Shown: piece by piece, positions 41,445 to 49,918 of the stretch
How positions within the stretch are numbered: position 1 is the first letter of the stretch
Layout: each line of letters starts with the position of its first letter
Origin: Streptomyces tuirus
GTDB taxonomy: Bacteria; Actinomycetota; Actinomycetes; Streptomycetales; Streptomycetaceae
NCBI RefSeq assembly: GCF_014701095.1
Contig: NZ_AP023439.1
Coordinates: 5,382,001-5,446,000, forward strand
Direction of reading: 5' to 3'
Length of the DNA stretch: 64,000 bases
Position numbers and translations under genes: made by a program
The notes under the pieces: generated by a model
Seen by the model: the letters and a program-made list of their open reading frames with translations, nothing else
What the model was told of the DNA's origin: nothing
The model's database searches: none

Positions 41445-42872
41445 ATGGGTAGGACACTCGCGGAGAAAGTCTGGGACGACCACGTCGTCCGGCGCGCGGA
41501 GGGCGAGCCCGACCTTCTCTTCATCGATCTGCACCTGCTGCACGAGGTGACCAGCCCGCAGGCCTTCGACGGCCTCCGCAAGAGCGGCCGCACCGTGCGG
41601 CGCCTGGACCTCACCATCGCCACCGAGGATCACAACACCCCGACCCTCGACATCGACAAGCCCATCGCCGACCCGGTCTCCCGGGTCCAGCTGGAGACGC
41701 TGCGCAAGAACGCCGCCGACTTCGGCGTGCGGCTGCACCCGCTGGGCGACGTCGAGCAGGGTGTCGTGCACGTCGTGGGCCCGCAGCTGGGTCTGACCCA
41801 GCCCGGCACCACCGTCGTCTGCGGCGACTCGCACACCTCCACGCACGGCGCCTTCGGCGCGCTGGCGTTCGGTATCGGCACCTCCCAGGTGGAGCACGTG
41901 CTGGCCACCCAGACGCTGCCGATGTCCCGCCCCAAGACCATGGCGATCACGGTCGACGGTGAACTGCCCGAGGGCGTCACCGCCAAGGACCTGATCCTGG
42001 CGATCATCGCGAAGATCGGCACGGGCGGCGGCCAGGGCTACGTCCTGGAGTACCGCGGCGAGGCCATCGAGAAGCTCTCGATGGAGGCCCGCATGACCAT
42101 CTGCAACATGTCGATCGAGGCCGGCGCCCGCGCGGGCATGATCGCCCCGGACGAGACCACCTTCGCGTACCTCCAGGGCCGCCCGCACGCCCCCGAGGGC
42201 GACGAGTGGGACGCCGCCGTCGCGTACTGGAAGACGCTCAGGACGGACGACGACGCCGAGTTCGACGCCGAGGTCGTCATCGACGCCGCCGCGCTGTCGC
42301 CGTTCGTCACCTGGGGCACCAACCCGGGCCAGGGCGCACCGCTTTCGGCGTCCGTCCCCGACCCCGCTTCGTACGAAGACGCTTCGGAGCGCTTCGCCGC
42401 CGAAAAGGCCCTGGAGTACATGGGGTTGGAGGCCGGGCAGCCGCTGCGCTCCATCAAGGTGGACACCGTCTTCGTAGGCTCCTGCACCAACGGCCGCATC
42501 GAGGACCTGCGTGCCGCCGCCGAGCTCGTCAAGGGCCGCAAAGTCGCCGACGGCGTACGGATGCTGGTCGTCCCGGGCTCCGCGCGGGTCGGTCTGCAGG
42601 CCGTCTCCGAGGGTCTGGACGTCGTCTTCAAGGAGGCCGGCGCTGAGTGGCGGCACGCGGGCTGCTCGATGTGTCTGGGCATGAACCCCGACCAGCTGGC
42701 CCCGGGGGAGCGCTCCGCGTCCACCTCCAACCGCAACTTCGAGGGCCGGCAGGGCAAGGGCGGCCGTACGCACCTGGTGTCGCCGCAGGTCGCGGCCGCC
42801 ACCGCCGTCCTCGGCCACCTGGCCTCCCCGGCCGACCTGTCCGCCGACGCCCCCACGCCCGCTGGAGTCTGA
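41445..42872 (+). CDS. leuC: Isopropylmalate isomerase large subunit
   Basis: A 475-aa aconitase-family [4Fe-4S] dehydratase subunit that isomerises 2- to 3-isopropylmalate (and citramalate to 3-methylmalate). Motifs are DLHLLHEVTSPQAFDGLR, then VVCGDSHTSTHGAFGALAFG. The cluster cysteines are in FVGSCTNGR and GCSMCLGMNPD, and ERSASTSNRNFEGRQGKGGRTHLVS completes the substrate site. The start is ATG 41445 after GGAGGGA; upstream frame sequence belongs to the leader. It is 6 bases from leuD and in the same operon. Confidence 0.96.
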   Translation: MGRTLAEKVWDDHVVRRAEGEPDLLFIDLHLLHEVTSPQAFDGLRKSGRTVRRLDLTIATEDHNTPTLDIDKPIADPVSRVQLETLRKNAADFGVRLHPLGDVEQGVVHVVGPQLGLTQPGTTVVCGDSHTSTHGAFGALAFGIGTSQVEHVLATQTLPMSRPKTMAITVDGELPEGVTAKDLILAIIAKIGTGGGQGYVLEYRGEAIEKLSMEARMTICNMSIEAGARAGMIAPDETTFAYLQGRPHAPEGDEWDAAVAYWKTLRTDDDAEFDAEVVIDAAALSPFVTWGTNPGQGAPLSASVPDPASYEDASERFAAEKALEYMGLEAGQPLRSIKVDTVFVGSCTNGRIEDLRAAAELVKGRKVADGVRMLVVPGSARVGLQAVSEGLDVVFKEAGAEWRHAGCSMCLGMNPDQLAPGERSASTSNRNFEGRQGKGGRTHLVSPQVAAATAVLGHLASPADLSADAPTPAGV

Positions 42873-42878
42873 TCAGCC

Positions 42879-43472
42879 ATGGAAGCCTTCACCACCCACA
42901 CCGGCCGGGCCGTTCCGCTGCGCCGCAGCAACGTCGACACCGACCAGATCATCCCCGCCCACTGGCTCAAGAAGGTCACGCGCGACGGGTTCGAGGACGG
43001 GCTGTTCGAGGCCTGGCGCAAGGACCCGTCGTTCGTGCTCAACCAGCCCGAGCGGCAGGGTGCGACCGTGCTCGTCGCCGGCCCAGATTTCGGCACCGGC
43101 TCCTCCCGTGAGCACGCCGTCTGGGCGCTGCAGAACTACGGCTTCAAGGCCGTGATCTCCTCCCGCTTCGCCGACATCTTCCGCGGCAACTCGCTCAAGA
43201 ACGGCCTGCTCACGGTCGTTCTGGAGCAGGAGACCGTGGACGCGCTGTGGGAGCTCACCGAGAAGGACCCGCAGGTCGAGATCACCGTCGACCTGGAGAG
43301 CCGCGAGGTGCGCGCCGAGGGCATCACCGCCGCCTTCGAGCTGGACGAGAACTCCCGCTGGAGGCTGCTGAACGGCCTCGACGACATCTCGATCACCCTG
43401 CAGAACGAGGCGGACATCGCCGCGTACGAGGCGAAGCGCCCCACGTTCAAGCCGCAGACGATCCAGATCTGA
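42879..43472 (+). CDS. leuD: Isopropylmalate isomerase small subunit
   Basis: A 197-aa swivelling-domain subunit partnering LeuC. Motifs are NVDTDQIIPAHWLKKVTRDGF, then GPDFGTGSSREHAVWAL and SSRFADIFRGNSLKNGLL, the standard LeuD signatures. Co-transcribed with leuC and followed by a strong terminator. Confidence 0.96.
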   Translation: MEAFTTHTGRAVPLRRSNVDTDQIIPAHWLKKVTRDGFEDGLFEAWRKDPSFVLNQPERQGATVLVAGPDFGTGSSREHAVWALQNYGFKAVISSRFADIFRGNSLKNGLLTVVLEQETVDALWELTEKDPQVEITVDLESREVRAEGITAAFELDENSRWRLLNGLDDISITLQNEADIAAYEAKRPTFKPQTIQI

Positions 43473-43531
43473 TCCGGAGCACGATCCGCCGCCCCTGAAC
43501 AAGGCGACTTTCGGCCAGCGCAACACCCCCT

Positions 43532-43564
43532 CTGTACCCCCGATCAGCCCGATCGGGGGTACAG
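43532..43564 (+). terminator. Terminator of leuCD
   Basis: 14-bp perfect stem CTGTACCCCCGATC / GATCGGGGGTACAG with a 5-base loop. Confidence 0.9.
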
Positions 43565-43699
43565 CCGTGTCTGCACCCGAACGGCCCTGCCCACCCGCTG
43601 TTCAGCTGCCAACTTCCCACGTTAAGCAGGTGGTTGCCGGGGTACGCGAGGGGTGCAGCCGTGACTTCCACGTGTGCCGGCAAGGCCGTCGGAGGCGGC

Positions 43700-43725
43700 A
43701 GTTGTCCCCTGCGCAGGCGACAACT
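43700..43725. promoter_or_regulatory. 26-bp near-perfect palindrome
   Basis: Outer arms AGTTGTC and GACAACT enclose CCTGCGCAGG, with only one mismatched pair in 13. It overlaps the expected -35 of the next gene, whose -10 (CACAAT, 43738-43743) lies six bases before the ATG. A dimeric repressor is the likely ligand. Confidence 0.7.
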
Positions 43726-43749
43726 CGCCCCAGATGGCACAATCTGTGC

Positions 43750-43980
43750 ATGGAACACGACGGCCAACTCGAGCTCTATGCGGCAGTCGCGGACCAACTC
43801 AAGGAAGCGCACACAAGAGTGCGCGCACTGCAAGTCCCGGAGGGCGTACGGATGGCGCTGACCCGGAAGCTGCTGGTCATTACGGCCGCGGCCAAGCACG
43901 ATCTCGCCGACGCGGCAAGACGGCTGGAGCGGTTCACCGCGGACCTCGACGAGGGACGTCTCCCCGACGAGGAACGCTGA
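43750..43980 (+). CDS. Small helical protein, unknown function
   Basis: A 76-aa protein starting MEHDGQLELYAAVADQLKEA. It is almost wholly helical, with heptad-like Leu/Ala spacing and an Arg/Lys-rich middle (RMALTRKLLVITAAAKHDLADAARRLER). ATG 43750 is favoured because CACAAT six bases upstream fits a leaderless transcript and codon bias begins here; an in-frame extension to 43567 is not coding-like. It sits between leuD and the HU gene, a conserved position in Streptomyces as I recall. I do not know a function. Confidence 0.75.
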   Translation: MEHDGQLELYAAVADQLKEAHTRVRALQVPEGVRMALTRKLLVITAAAKHDLADAARRLERFTADLDEGRLPDEER

Positions 43981-44049
43981 ACCCTTCGATTCACTGTCGA
44001 GTTCGTTGCGGCACAAGGGTGATTAGCCCGTTTCGTGTTTGATTTGCGG

Positions 44050-44057
44050 TATATATC
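44050..44057 (+). promoter_or_regulatory. Candidate -10 region of the HU gene
   Basis: TATATATC is exceptionally AT-rich for this genome, about 60 bases before the HU start. No clear -35. Confidence 0.35.
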
Positions 44058-44118
44058 TGCCTAACGTGCGAAAAAGCTTGAACACTTTCGTTCTGGCGAT
44101 GTCTCCGAAGGGGAAGAC

Positions 44119-44760
44119 GTGAACAAGGCGCAGCTCGTAGAAGCGATTGCCGACAAGATGGGCGGCCGGCAGCAGGCCGCTGAGGCTGTCGACCACGTAC
44201 TGGACGCCATCGTCCGCGCGGTCGTCGCGGGTGAGCGGGTCTCGGTCACCGGCTTCGGTTCGTTCGAGAAGGTCGACCGCCCGGCCCGGTACGCCCGTAA
44301 CCCCCAGACGGGCGAGAGGGTTCGGGTCAAGAAGACCTCCGTTCCGCGCTTCCGTGCAGGTCAGGGCTTCAAGGACCTGGTCAGCGGCTCGAAGAAGCTC
44401 CCGCGTGGGGGCGAGGTCTCCGTCAAGAAGGCGCCCAAGGGCAGCCTGAGCGGCGGCGCCGGCGCGACGGTCAAGAAGGCCGCCGCGAAGAAGGCGACCA
44501 CGAAGTCGGCCGCCGCGAAGAAGGCCACCGCCAAGAAGACGACGGCGAAGAAGGCCGCCACCAAGACCGCGGCGGCGAAGAAGACCACGGCGAAGAAGGC
44601 CCCCGCCAAGAAGACCACGGCGGCGTCCAAGACCGCGGCCGCGAAGAAGACCACGGCGAAGAAGGCCCCCGCCAAGAAGGCCACGGCCAAGAAGGCGCCC
44701 GCCAAGAAGTCGACGGCGCGCAAGACCACCGCCAAGAAGACCACCGCCCGCAAGAAGTAA
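44119..44760 (+). CDS. hupS: HU-type nucleoid protein with lysine-rich tail
   Basis: A 213-aa DNA-bending protein. Residues 1 to about 92 form the HU fold (MNKAQLVEAIADKMGGRQQA, then GERVSVTGFGSFEKVDRPAR and ARNPQTGERVRVKKTSVPRF). From about 110 a histone H1-like tail of AKK, TAKK and APAKK repeats extends to the end. This two-domain form is the spore-associated HupS of Streptomyces, which compacts the nucleoid in spores. The start is GTG 44119. The tail repeats are also repetitive at DNA level. Confidence 0.94.
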   Translation: MNKAQLVEAIADKMGGRQQAAEAVDHVLDAIVRAVVAGERVSVTGFGSFEKVDRPARYARNPQTGERVRVKKTSVPRFRAGQGFKDLVSGSKKLPRGGEVSVKKAPKGSLSGGAGATVKKAAAKKATTKSAAAKKATAKKTTAKKAATKTAAAKKTTAKKAPAKKTTAASKTAAAKKTTAKKAPAKKATAKKAPAKKSTARKTTAKKTTARKK

Positions 44761-44783
44761 GGGCGCTGGGGTACTCACGCGCC

Positions 44784-44811
44784 GGGCCGGACTCCGCATG
44801 GAGTCCGGCCC
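44784..44811. terminator. Bidirectional terminator after hupS
   Basis: 12-bp stem GGGCCGGACTCC / GGAGTCCGGCCC with a GCAT loop, between convergent genes. Confidence 0.88.
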
Positions 44812-44831
44812 GCGGCGTGTTCAGCGTGTGA

Positions 44832-45035
44832 TCAGAGTGTCTGCAGGGTCACGAGAGTGATCCGGAGCGCGTCCTCGGCGCCCTCCACCTCGATGCGGAC
44901 CCGCTGGCCCGGGCGCAGCAGCCTGAGGCCCCCCGCGTCGAACGCGGCCGCGTCGAAGGGCACCGGGGTGCCGTCGTCCAGGAGCACCTGCCCGCTGCGG
45001 CTTTCGGGGTCGTACGTGTACGCGGTCGCCTGCAT
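44832..45035 (-). CDS. Small conserved protein, cold-shock-domain-like
   Basis: A 67-aa protein, MQATAYTYDPESRSGQVLLD followed by DGTPVPFDAAAFDAGGLRLL and RPGQRVRIEVEG. The pattern of short beta strands with GQVLLDDGTPVPF and LRPGQRV resembles a cold-shock/OB fold. It begins 9 bases after the cofC stop, so the two are one unit. The function is not established. Confidence 0.75.
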   Translation of the reverse strand: MQATAYTYDPESRSGQVLLDDGTPVPFDAAAFDAGGLRLLRPGQRVRIEVEGAEDALRITLVTLQTL

Positions 45036-45044
45036 GGGCGCAGC

Positions 45045-45683
45045 CTACTGCCCGGGAATCAGCAACCGCGCGGCGGCCGCGGCCGTATGAGGGCCGACCC
45101 CCAGGGCCAGAGCGCTGCGCAGGTCATCGCCGGTGTCCACGTCCTGGCGTACGGAGTCCACCGCGGTCACGGGCAGTTCCACCGCCCCGGAGGCGTGGTG
45201 CCGGGCCCGGGAATCCGAGCCGAAGGCCGGGCACAATTCGCGGCCCGGGGCGGCGGCCAGCAGCGTCGTGCCGATTGCTGCGGCGTCCGGGAGAAATGCG
45301 CGCGGGAATTCGGCGGCGGCATCGAGTACCCGGGACAATTCCGAGGGGCGCAGGGCCGGCAGATCGGCGTTCAGCGCGGCCACCGCCCGGGCCGGGCGCG
45401 TGGACCGCACGACCCGCGTCGCGTGTGCGAGGGCGGCGTTGAGGCCGCCGCCCGGCTCGTCGGCGATGATCGCGGCGCCCAGTGCGGCCAGCTCGCGGCC
45501 CGCCCGGGCGTCGTCCGTGACGACTGCCACACCCCCCACCGCCGGGCAGGCCAGCGCGGCCGCCACCGTGTCCTGGGCGAAGGCCAGCGCCAGGTCCGGC
45601 CGCAGCCCGTCGTCCGCGGTGTCCGCCAGCCTGCTCTTGGCCCGGGCCAGGGGCTTCAGGGGTACGACCAGGGTCCACTGCAC
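45045..45683 (-). CDS. cofC: Phospholactate/phosphoenolpyruvate guanylyltransferase
   Basis: A 212-aa nucleotidyltransferase of the CofC/FbiD family, which activates 2-phospholactate or phosphoenolpyruvate with GTP for coenzyme F420 synthesis. The N-terminus VVPLKPLARAKSRLAD is the GTP-binding signature. VAVVTDDARAGRELAALGA and AALNADLPALRPSELSRVL (metal-binding Asp) follow, then HASGAVELPVTAVDSVRQDVDT. The start is GTG 45683 with GGAGG upstream. Divergent from the acyltransferase gene. Confidence 0.9.
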   Translation of the reverse strand: MQWTLVVPLKPLARAKSRLADTADDGLRPDLALAFAQDTVAAALACPAVGGVAVVTDDARAGRELAALGAAIIADEPGGGLNAALAHATRVVRSTRPARAVAALNADLPALRPSELSRVLDAAAEFPRAFLPDAAAIGTTLLAAAPGRELCPAFGSDSRARHHASGAVELPVTAVDSVRQDVDTGDDLRSALALGVGPHTAAAAARLLIPGQ

Positions 45684-45841
45684 GGGGGTTCCGTCCTCCT
45701 CTTGTCGCGGTCATTGTCACCCGGGGCCTCGGGTCGGCGGCGTGCCGGGGCGTACGGTGTTCTCGACAGACCGGCGGCCTGGGGCGACACTTGTGCGGCC
45801 CCCCGTGGCCCCGGCTTCAGGCCCTAGAGGAAGGTGTCCGC

Positions 45842-46633
45842 GTGCCCCGCCGCAGAATCGGCTTCTGGTACCGCTTCGCCGCGGTGATCTGCAAACCGCC
45901 GCTGGTGGTTCTGCTCAGGCGGGACTGGCGTGGAATGGAGCACATTCCGGCAAAGGGTGGATTTATCACCGCGGTGAACCACAATTCGCACATCGACCCC
46001 TTCGCTTACGCGCACTTTCAGTACAACACCGGGCGCGTCCCGCGATTCCTCGCGAAGAGCGGGCTTTTCAAGAAGGGATTCGTCGGAGCCGCGATGCGGG
46101 GCACCGGGCAGATCCCCGTCTACCGCGAGAGCACGGATGCGCTGAGCGCCTTCCGGGCCGCGATCGACGCCGTGGACCGGGGGGAATGCGTCGCCTTCTA
46201 TCCCGAGGGCACCCTCACCCGCGACCCGGACGGCTGGCCCATGACCGGCAAGACCGGGGCCGCGCGCGTCGCCCTGCAGACCAAGTGCCCGGTGATCCCC
46301 GTCGCGCAGTGGGGCTGCAACGAGTTGCTGCCGCCGTACGCGAAGAAGCCGCATCTGCTGCCGCGCAAGACGCACCGCGTGCTCGCCGGTCCGCCCGTGG
46401 ATCTCGCGCGGTTCTACGACCGGGACATGACCGCGGAGCTGCTGAAGGAGGCCACGGAGGTCATCATGGCCGCCGTCACCGCACAGCTGGAGCTGATCCG
46501 CGGCGAGAAGGCGCCGGAGACGCCGTACGACCCGCGCCGGGAGCGGATCGAGCAGCGGCGCCGCACCCAGGCGCAGACGCAGACGCACCGGAATTCCGGG
46601 CAGACCGTGCAGGAAGAGGGGCTGGGCAAGTGA
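45842..46633 (+). CDS. 1-acyl-glycerol-3-phosphate acyltransferase-like protein
   Basis: A 263-aa PlsC-family acyltransferase. The HX4D catalytic motif is in NHNSHIDPF, followed by FLAKSGLFKKGFVGAAMRGTGQIPVYR and the glycerophosphate-binding FYPEGTLTRD. VIPVAQWGCNELL is motif IV. GTG 45842 follows GAGGAAGG. The C-terminus is a charged, Gln/Arg-rich tail. It overlaps gpsA by 4 bases, so phosphatidic acid synthesis and glycerol-3-phosphate supply are in one unit, with ddl following. Confidence 0.92.
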   Translation: MPRRRIGFWYRFAAVICKPPLVVLLRRDWRGMEHIPAKGGFITAVNHNSHIDPFAYAHFQYNTGRVPRFLAKSGLFKKGFVGAAMRGTGQIPVYRESTDALSAFRAAIDAVDRGECVAFYPEGTLTRDPDGWPMTGKTGAARVALQTKCPVIPVAQWGCNELLPPYAKKPHLLPRKTHRVLAGPPVDLARFYDRDMTAELLKEATEVIMAAVTAQLELIRGEKAPETPYDPRRERIEQRRRTQAQTQTHRNSGQTVQEEGLGK

Positions 46634-47640
46634 GCAAGCCGGTCAAGGCGGCGGTCCTGAGCGCCGGTTCGTGGGGTACGGCCTTCGGCATGGTGCTCGC
46701 CGACGCGGGGTGCGAGGTCACCCTGTGGGCGCGCCGCCCGGAGGTCGTGGAGGCGATCAACTCCACGCGGACCAATCCCGACTACTTCCCGGGCGTCGAG
46801 CTCCCGGAGAACGTACGGGCCACCACCGATCCCGCCGAGGCCGCCGCGGACGCCGACTTCACGGTCCTGTCGGTCCCCTCGCAGACCCTGCGCGGCAACC
46901 TCGCCGAGTGGAGCCCGCTGCTGGCCCCCGACACGGTCCTGGTGTCGCTGATGAAGGGCGTCGAACTCGGCTCCGCGATGCGGATGAGCGAGGTCATCGA
47001 CGATGTCGCCAAGGTCGGCCCGGACCGGATCGCCGTGGTGACGGGGCCCAACCTGGCCCGGGAGATCGCCGCGCGGATGCCGGCCGCGGCCGTGGTCGCC
47101 TGTACCGACGAGGCGGTCGCCCAGCGGCTCCAGGCCGCCTGCCACACGCCGTACTTCCGCCCGTACACCAACACGGACGTGGTGGGTTGCGAACTGGGCG
47201 GAGCCGTGAAGAACGTCATCGGCCTCGCCGTCGGCATCGCGGACGGCATGGGCCTCGGCGACAACGCCAAGGGCTCGCTCATCACCCGGGGCCTCGCCGA
47301 GACCACCCGGCTCGGCATGGCGCTCGGCGCCGACCCGCTGACCTTCTCCGGACTCGCGGGCCTCGGCGACCTGGTGGCCACCTGCTCCTCGCCGCTGTCG
47401 CGCAACCACACCTTCGGGACCAACCTCGGCAAGGGCATGACCCTCCAGGAGACCATCGCGGTCACCAAGCAGACCGCCGAGGGCGTCAAGTCCTGCGAGT
47501 CGGTGCTCGATCTGGCCCGCCGGCACGGCGTCGACATGCCGATCACGGAGACGGTCGTCGGAATCGTGCACGAGGGCAAGCCCCCGGTGGTGGCGCTCAA
47601 GGAGCTGATGTCGCGCAGCGCGAAGCCCGAACGACGCTGA
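46630..47640 (+). CDS. gpsA: Glycerol-3-phosphate dehydrogenase (NAD(P)+)
   Basis: A 336-aa enzyme that makes sn-glycerol-3-phosphate for phospholipids. The Rossmann motif reads VLSAGSWGTAFG (Ser replaces the first Gly of the usual GAGSWG). VLVSLMKGVE, TGPNLAREIAARMPAAA and GGAVKNVIGLAVGIADGMG with the catalytic lysine follow, then SGLAGLGDLVATCSSPLSRN. The start GTG 46630 overlaps the preceding stop (GTGA). Confidence 0.95.
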   Translation: MSKPVKAAVLSAGSWGTAFGMVLADAGCEVTLWARRPEVVEAINSTRTNPDYFPGVELPENVRATTDPAEAAADADFTVLSVPSQTLRGNLAEWSPLLAPDTVLVSLMKGVELGSAMRMSEVIDDVAKVGPDRIAVVTGPNLAREIAARMPAAAVVACTDEAVAQRLQAACHTPYFRPYTNTDVVGCELGGAVKNVIGLAVGIADGMGLGDNAKGSLITRGLAETTRLGMALGADPLTFSGLAGLGDLVATCSSPLSRNHTFGTNLGKGMTLQETIAVTKQTAEGVKSCESVLDLARRHGVDMPITETVVGIVHEGKPPVVALKELMSRSAKPERR

Positions 47641-47661
47641 GCGACGCGAGGCCGACGGCGC

Positions 47662-47690
47662 TTACCAGGGGCCCTACCAACGGGTACTCT
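47662..47690 (+). promoter_or_regulatory. Promoter of ddl
   Basis: TTACCA and TACTCT are 17 bases apart. The start point falls about 3 bases before the ATG, so the mRNA is nearly leaderless. Confidence 0.5.
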
Positions 47691-47699
47691 CAACCCGAT

Positions 47700-48857
47700 A
47701 TGAGCACCGAGAACCTCCCCCAGAGCCCCGAGCAGCCGCCTCGCAAGCCGCGTGTGGCCGTCGTGTTCGGCGGGCGCAGCTCCGAACACGGGATCTCCGT
47801 GGTCACCGCCGGCGCCGTCCTCAAGGCCATCGACCGGACCAAGTACGACGTCCTGCCGATCGGCATCACCCAGGACGGGCGTTGGGCGCTCACGGCGGAC
47901 GAACCGGAGCGGATGGCGATCGTCGACCGGCGCCCGCCGAGCGTCGACGTGCTCGCCGAGTCGGCCGAGGGCGCGGTGATCCTCCCGGTCGACCCCGCCA
48001 GCCGCGAAGTCGTCTACAGCGAGCCGGGATCGGTCCCCAAGGCGCTCGGCGAGGTCGACGTGGTCTTCCCGGTGCTGCACGGCCCCTACGGCGAGGACGG
48101 CACCCTCCAGGGCCTCCTGGAGCTCTCCGGCGTCCCGTATGTGGGTTCGGGTGTGCTCGCCTCGGCCGTGGGCCAGGACAAGGAGTACATGAAGCGGGTG
48201 TTCACCTCGTTCGGGCTGAAGGTGGGCCCGTATGTGGTGGTGCGTCCCCGTGAGTGGGAGCAGGACCGGGCTGCCGCCCGCAAGAAGATCGTCGACTTCG
48301 CGGGCGAGCACGGCTGGCCGCTGTTCGTGAAGCCCTCGCGGGCCGGTTCGTCGATCGGCATCACCAAGGTCGACGACCTCTCCGGTCTCGACGAGGCCAT
48401 CGCCGAGGCCCAGCGGCACGACCCGAAGATCCTGGTGGAGGCCGCGCTGCGCGGCCGCGAGATCGAGTGCGGCGTCCTGGAGTTCGAGGACGGCCCCCGG
48501 GCCTCCCTCCCCGCGGAGATCCCCTCGCCCGAGACGCACGCGTACTACGACTTCGAGGCCAAGTACATCGACTCCACCCCGGGGCTCGTCCCGGCGCCCC
48601 TCACCCCGGAGGAGACGGCCGAGGTCCAGCGCCTGGCGGTCGACGCGTTCGACGCGGCGTCGTGCGAGGGCCTGGTCCGCGCGGACTTCTTCCTCACCGA
48701 GGACGGCGAGTTCGTGATCAACGAGATCAACACGATGCCCGGTTTCACGCCCATCTCGATGTACCCGCAGATGTGGCAGGCGAGCGGCGTGAGCTACCCG
48801 GAGCTGATCGACCTGCTGGTGCGGGCGGCACTGCGCAGGTCGACGGGCCTGCGCTGA
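47700..48857 (+). CDS. ddl: D-alanine--D-alanine ligase
   Basis: A 385-aa ATP-grasp ligase for peptidoglycan precursors. The N-terminus VAVVFGGRSSEHGISVVTAG is the substrate-binding part. HGPYGEDGTLQGLLELSGVPYVGSG, FVKPSRAGSSIGITKV and the C-terminal INEINTMPGFTPISMYP with metal ligands follow. The omega-loop segment AYYDFEAKYID keeps the tyrosine typical of D-Ala-D-Ala rather than D-Ala-D-lactate ligases. Confidence 0.95.
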   Translation: MSTENLPQSPEQPPRKPRVAVVFGGRSSEHGISVVTAGAVLKAIDRTKYDVLPIGITQDGRWALTADEPERMAIVDRRPPSVDVLAESAEGAVILPVDPASREVVYSEPGSVPKALGEVDVVFPVLHGPYGEDGTLQGLLELSGVPYVGSGVLASAVGQDKEYMKRVFTSFGLKVGPYVVVRPREWEQDRAAARKKIVDFAGEHGWPLFVKPSRAGSSIGITKVDDLSGLDEAIAEAQRHDPKILVEAALRGREIECGVLEFEDGPRASLPAEIPSPETHAYYDFEAKYIDSTPGLVPAPLTPEETAEVQRLAVDAFDAASCEGLVRADFFLTEDGEFVINEINTMPGFTPISMYPQMWQASGVSYPELIDLLVRAALRRSTGLR

Positions 48858-48868
48858 ATCGACCCGCA

Positions 48869-48908
48869 AGGGGCGCGGGGAACTGCGCGATCAGCCATGA
48901 ACGGCCCG
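48869..48908. repeat. Dispersed intergenic repeat, copy 3
   Basis: GGGGCGCGGGGAACTGCGCG followed by ATCAGCCATGAACGG, just after ddl. Confidence 0.65.
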
Positions 48909-48939
48909 CGGACTCAGGACGAGAGCACCAGCCCCGCGA

Positions 48940-49464
48940 TCAGGAGGCGATCCCCTCGGGGATCGCCTTCTTCACTGCCGCGGCAAGATCGATCAACACA
49001 CCCGAGCTGTCCACGCCCTCGGGCGCCCGGACCTCGACGTACGCCTCCCGGTTGGCCGTGGTGAACCGGTGCCCGCCGCCGTCCTCGCGTTCCATCAGCC
49101 AGTCGACGCCGTTCACACCCCCGGCGACGGCATCCGGATCCTGTCCGTCCGCGACCTTCGGGTCGACCATCTTCGGCGGCTGCGGTACACCGCAGCGAAG
49201 TATGATCGCCGGGCTGCCCCAGCCCGCCGTCAGCGCCGACGCGGGCTCGGGATCCGCACGGCGCTCACCGTCCACCTTCGCGGGCAGTACCTTGTCCAGG
49301 GTCCGGCACAGTTCCGCGGCCTTCGCGCCCGGACTGGGAACCGCCGCCGACGCGCTGTCGTCTGCTGAGGAGCAGCCCGCAACAGTGATCAACAGCGCGA
49401 CAGCGGGCATGCGGAACACGCGGAAGACACAAAGGTGCCGGTGACGGAAAGAGTTCACCGGCAC
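48940..49464 (-). CDS. DUF3515-family lipoprotein
   Basis: A 174-aa lipoprotein. The N-terminus is basic, then PAVALLITVAGC with the lipidated cysteine near residue 31. The domain has CRTLDKVLPAKVDGERR, GSPAIILRCGVPQP and VNGVDWLMERED, the DUF3515 pattern. Function unknown. The start is GTG 49464 or 49458, without a clear ribosome site. It lies between ddl and thiL, its usual neighbourhood in Streptomyces. Confidence 0.82.
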   Translation of the reverse strand: MPVNSFRHRHLCVFRVFRMPAVALLITVAGCSSADDSASAAVPSPGAKAAELCRTLDKVLPAKVDGERRADPEPASALTAGWGSPAIILRCGVPQPPKMVDPKVADGQDPDAVAGGVNGVDWLMEREDGGGHRFTTANREAYVEVRAPEGVDSSGVLIDLAAAVKKAIPEGIAS

Positions 49465-49478
49465 AGGGTAGACGGGGG

Positions 49479-49712
49479 CTACAGATGGACGACCGGACAG
49501 GTCAGGGTGCGGGTGATGCCGTCCACCTGCTGGACCCTGGCGACCACCATGCGTCCGAGATCGTCGACGGTGTCGGCCTGGGCCCGCACGATGACGTCGT
49601 AGGGTCCCGTCACGTCCTCGGCCTGAAGGACCCCGGGGATCTTGCTGATCGTCTCGGCGACGACCGAGGCCTTCCCGACCTCGGTCTGGATCAGGATGTA
49701 CGCCTGTACCAC
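49479..49712 (-). CDS. Stand-alone Lrp/AsnC ligand-binding domain protein
   Basis: A 77-aa RAM-domain protein, MVQAYILIQTEVGKASVVAE then ISKIPGVLQAEDVTGPYDVI and VRAQADTVDDLG. It corresponds to the C-terminal half of Lrp-type regulators without the DNA-binding part, so it may sense amino acids or modulate a full Lrp protein. GTG 49712 follows GGAGG at four bases. It is 14 bases upstream of the DUF3515 gene on the same strand. Confidence 0.9.
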   Translation of the reverse strand: MVQAYILIQTEVGKASVVAETISKIPGVLQAEDVTGPYDVIVRAQADTVDDLGRMVVARVQQVDGITRTLTCPVVHL

Positions 49713-49918
49713 GGAACCTCCAGGGCGGCCACGAGGATCATGTGGGGAAAAGGAACGCCACGGTATCGCGTCGCCGCTCGCCGCGGGGAGACCTGCGGGG
49801 ACCGGGTTGTACGCGCCGGGGTGCAGGTCCGGCAGAACTCGACGGTCACTTCGACCGTAGCGAGGACCGAGATGCCCCGCGACCGGGCACGGACAGGGAC
49901 AGAAGGGGAGAAAGGGCA

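Noticed and set aside
41357..41452. Leader frame before leuC with two CTC leucine codons
   Set aside because: CTC is a common codon here, there is no ribosome site, and the frame runs past the leuC start, so a leader peptide is not supported.
43567..43749. In-frame N-terminal extension of the 76-aa protein
   Set aside because: It would run through the palindrome and the -10 box, and codon bias only begins at the ATG at 43750.
44460..44757. DNA repeats in the hupS tail as a mobile or unstable element
   Set aside because: They simply encode the AKK/APAKK repeats normal for the HupS tail.
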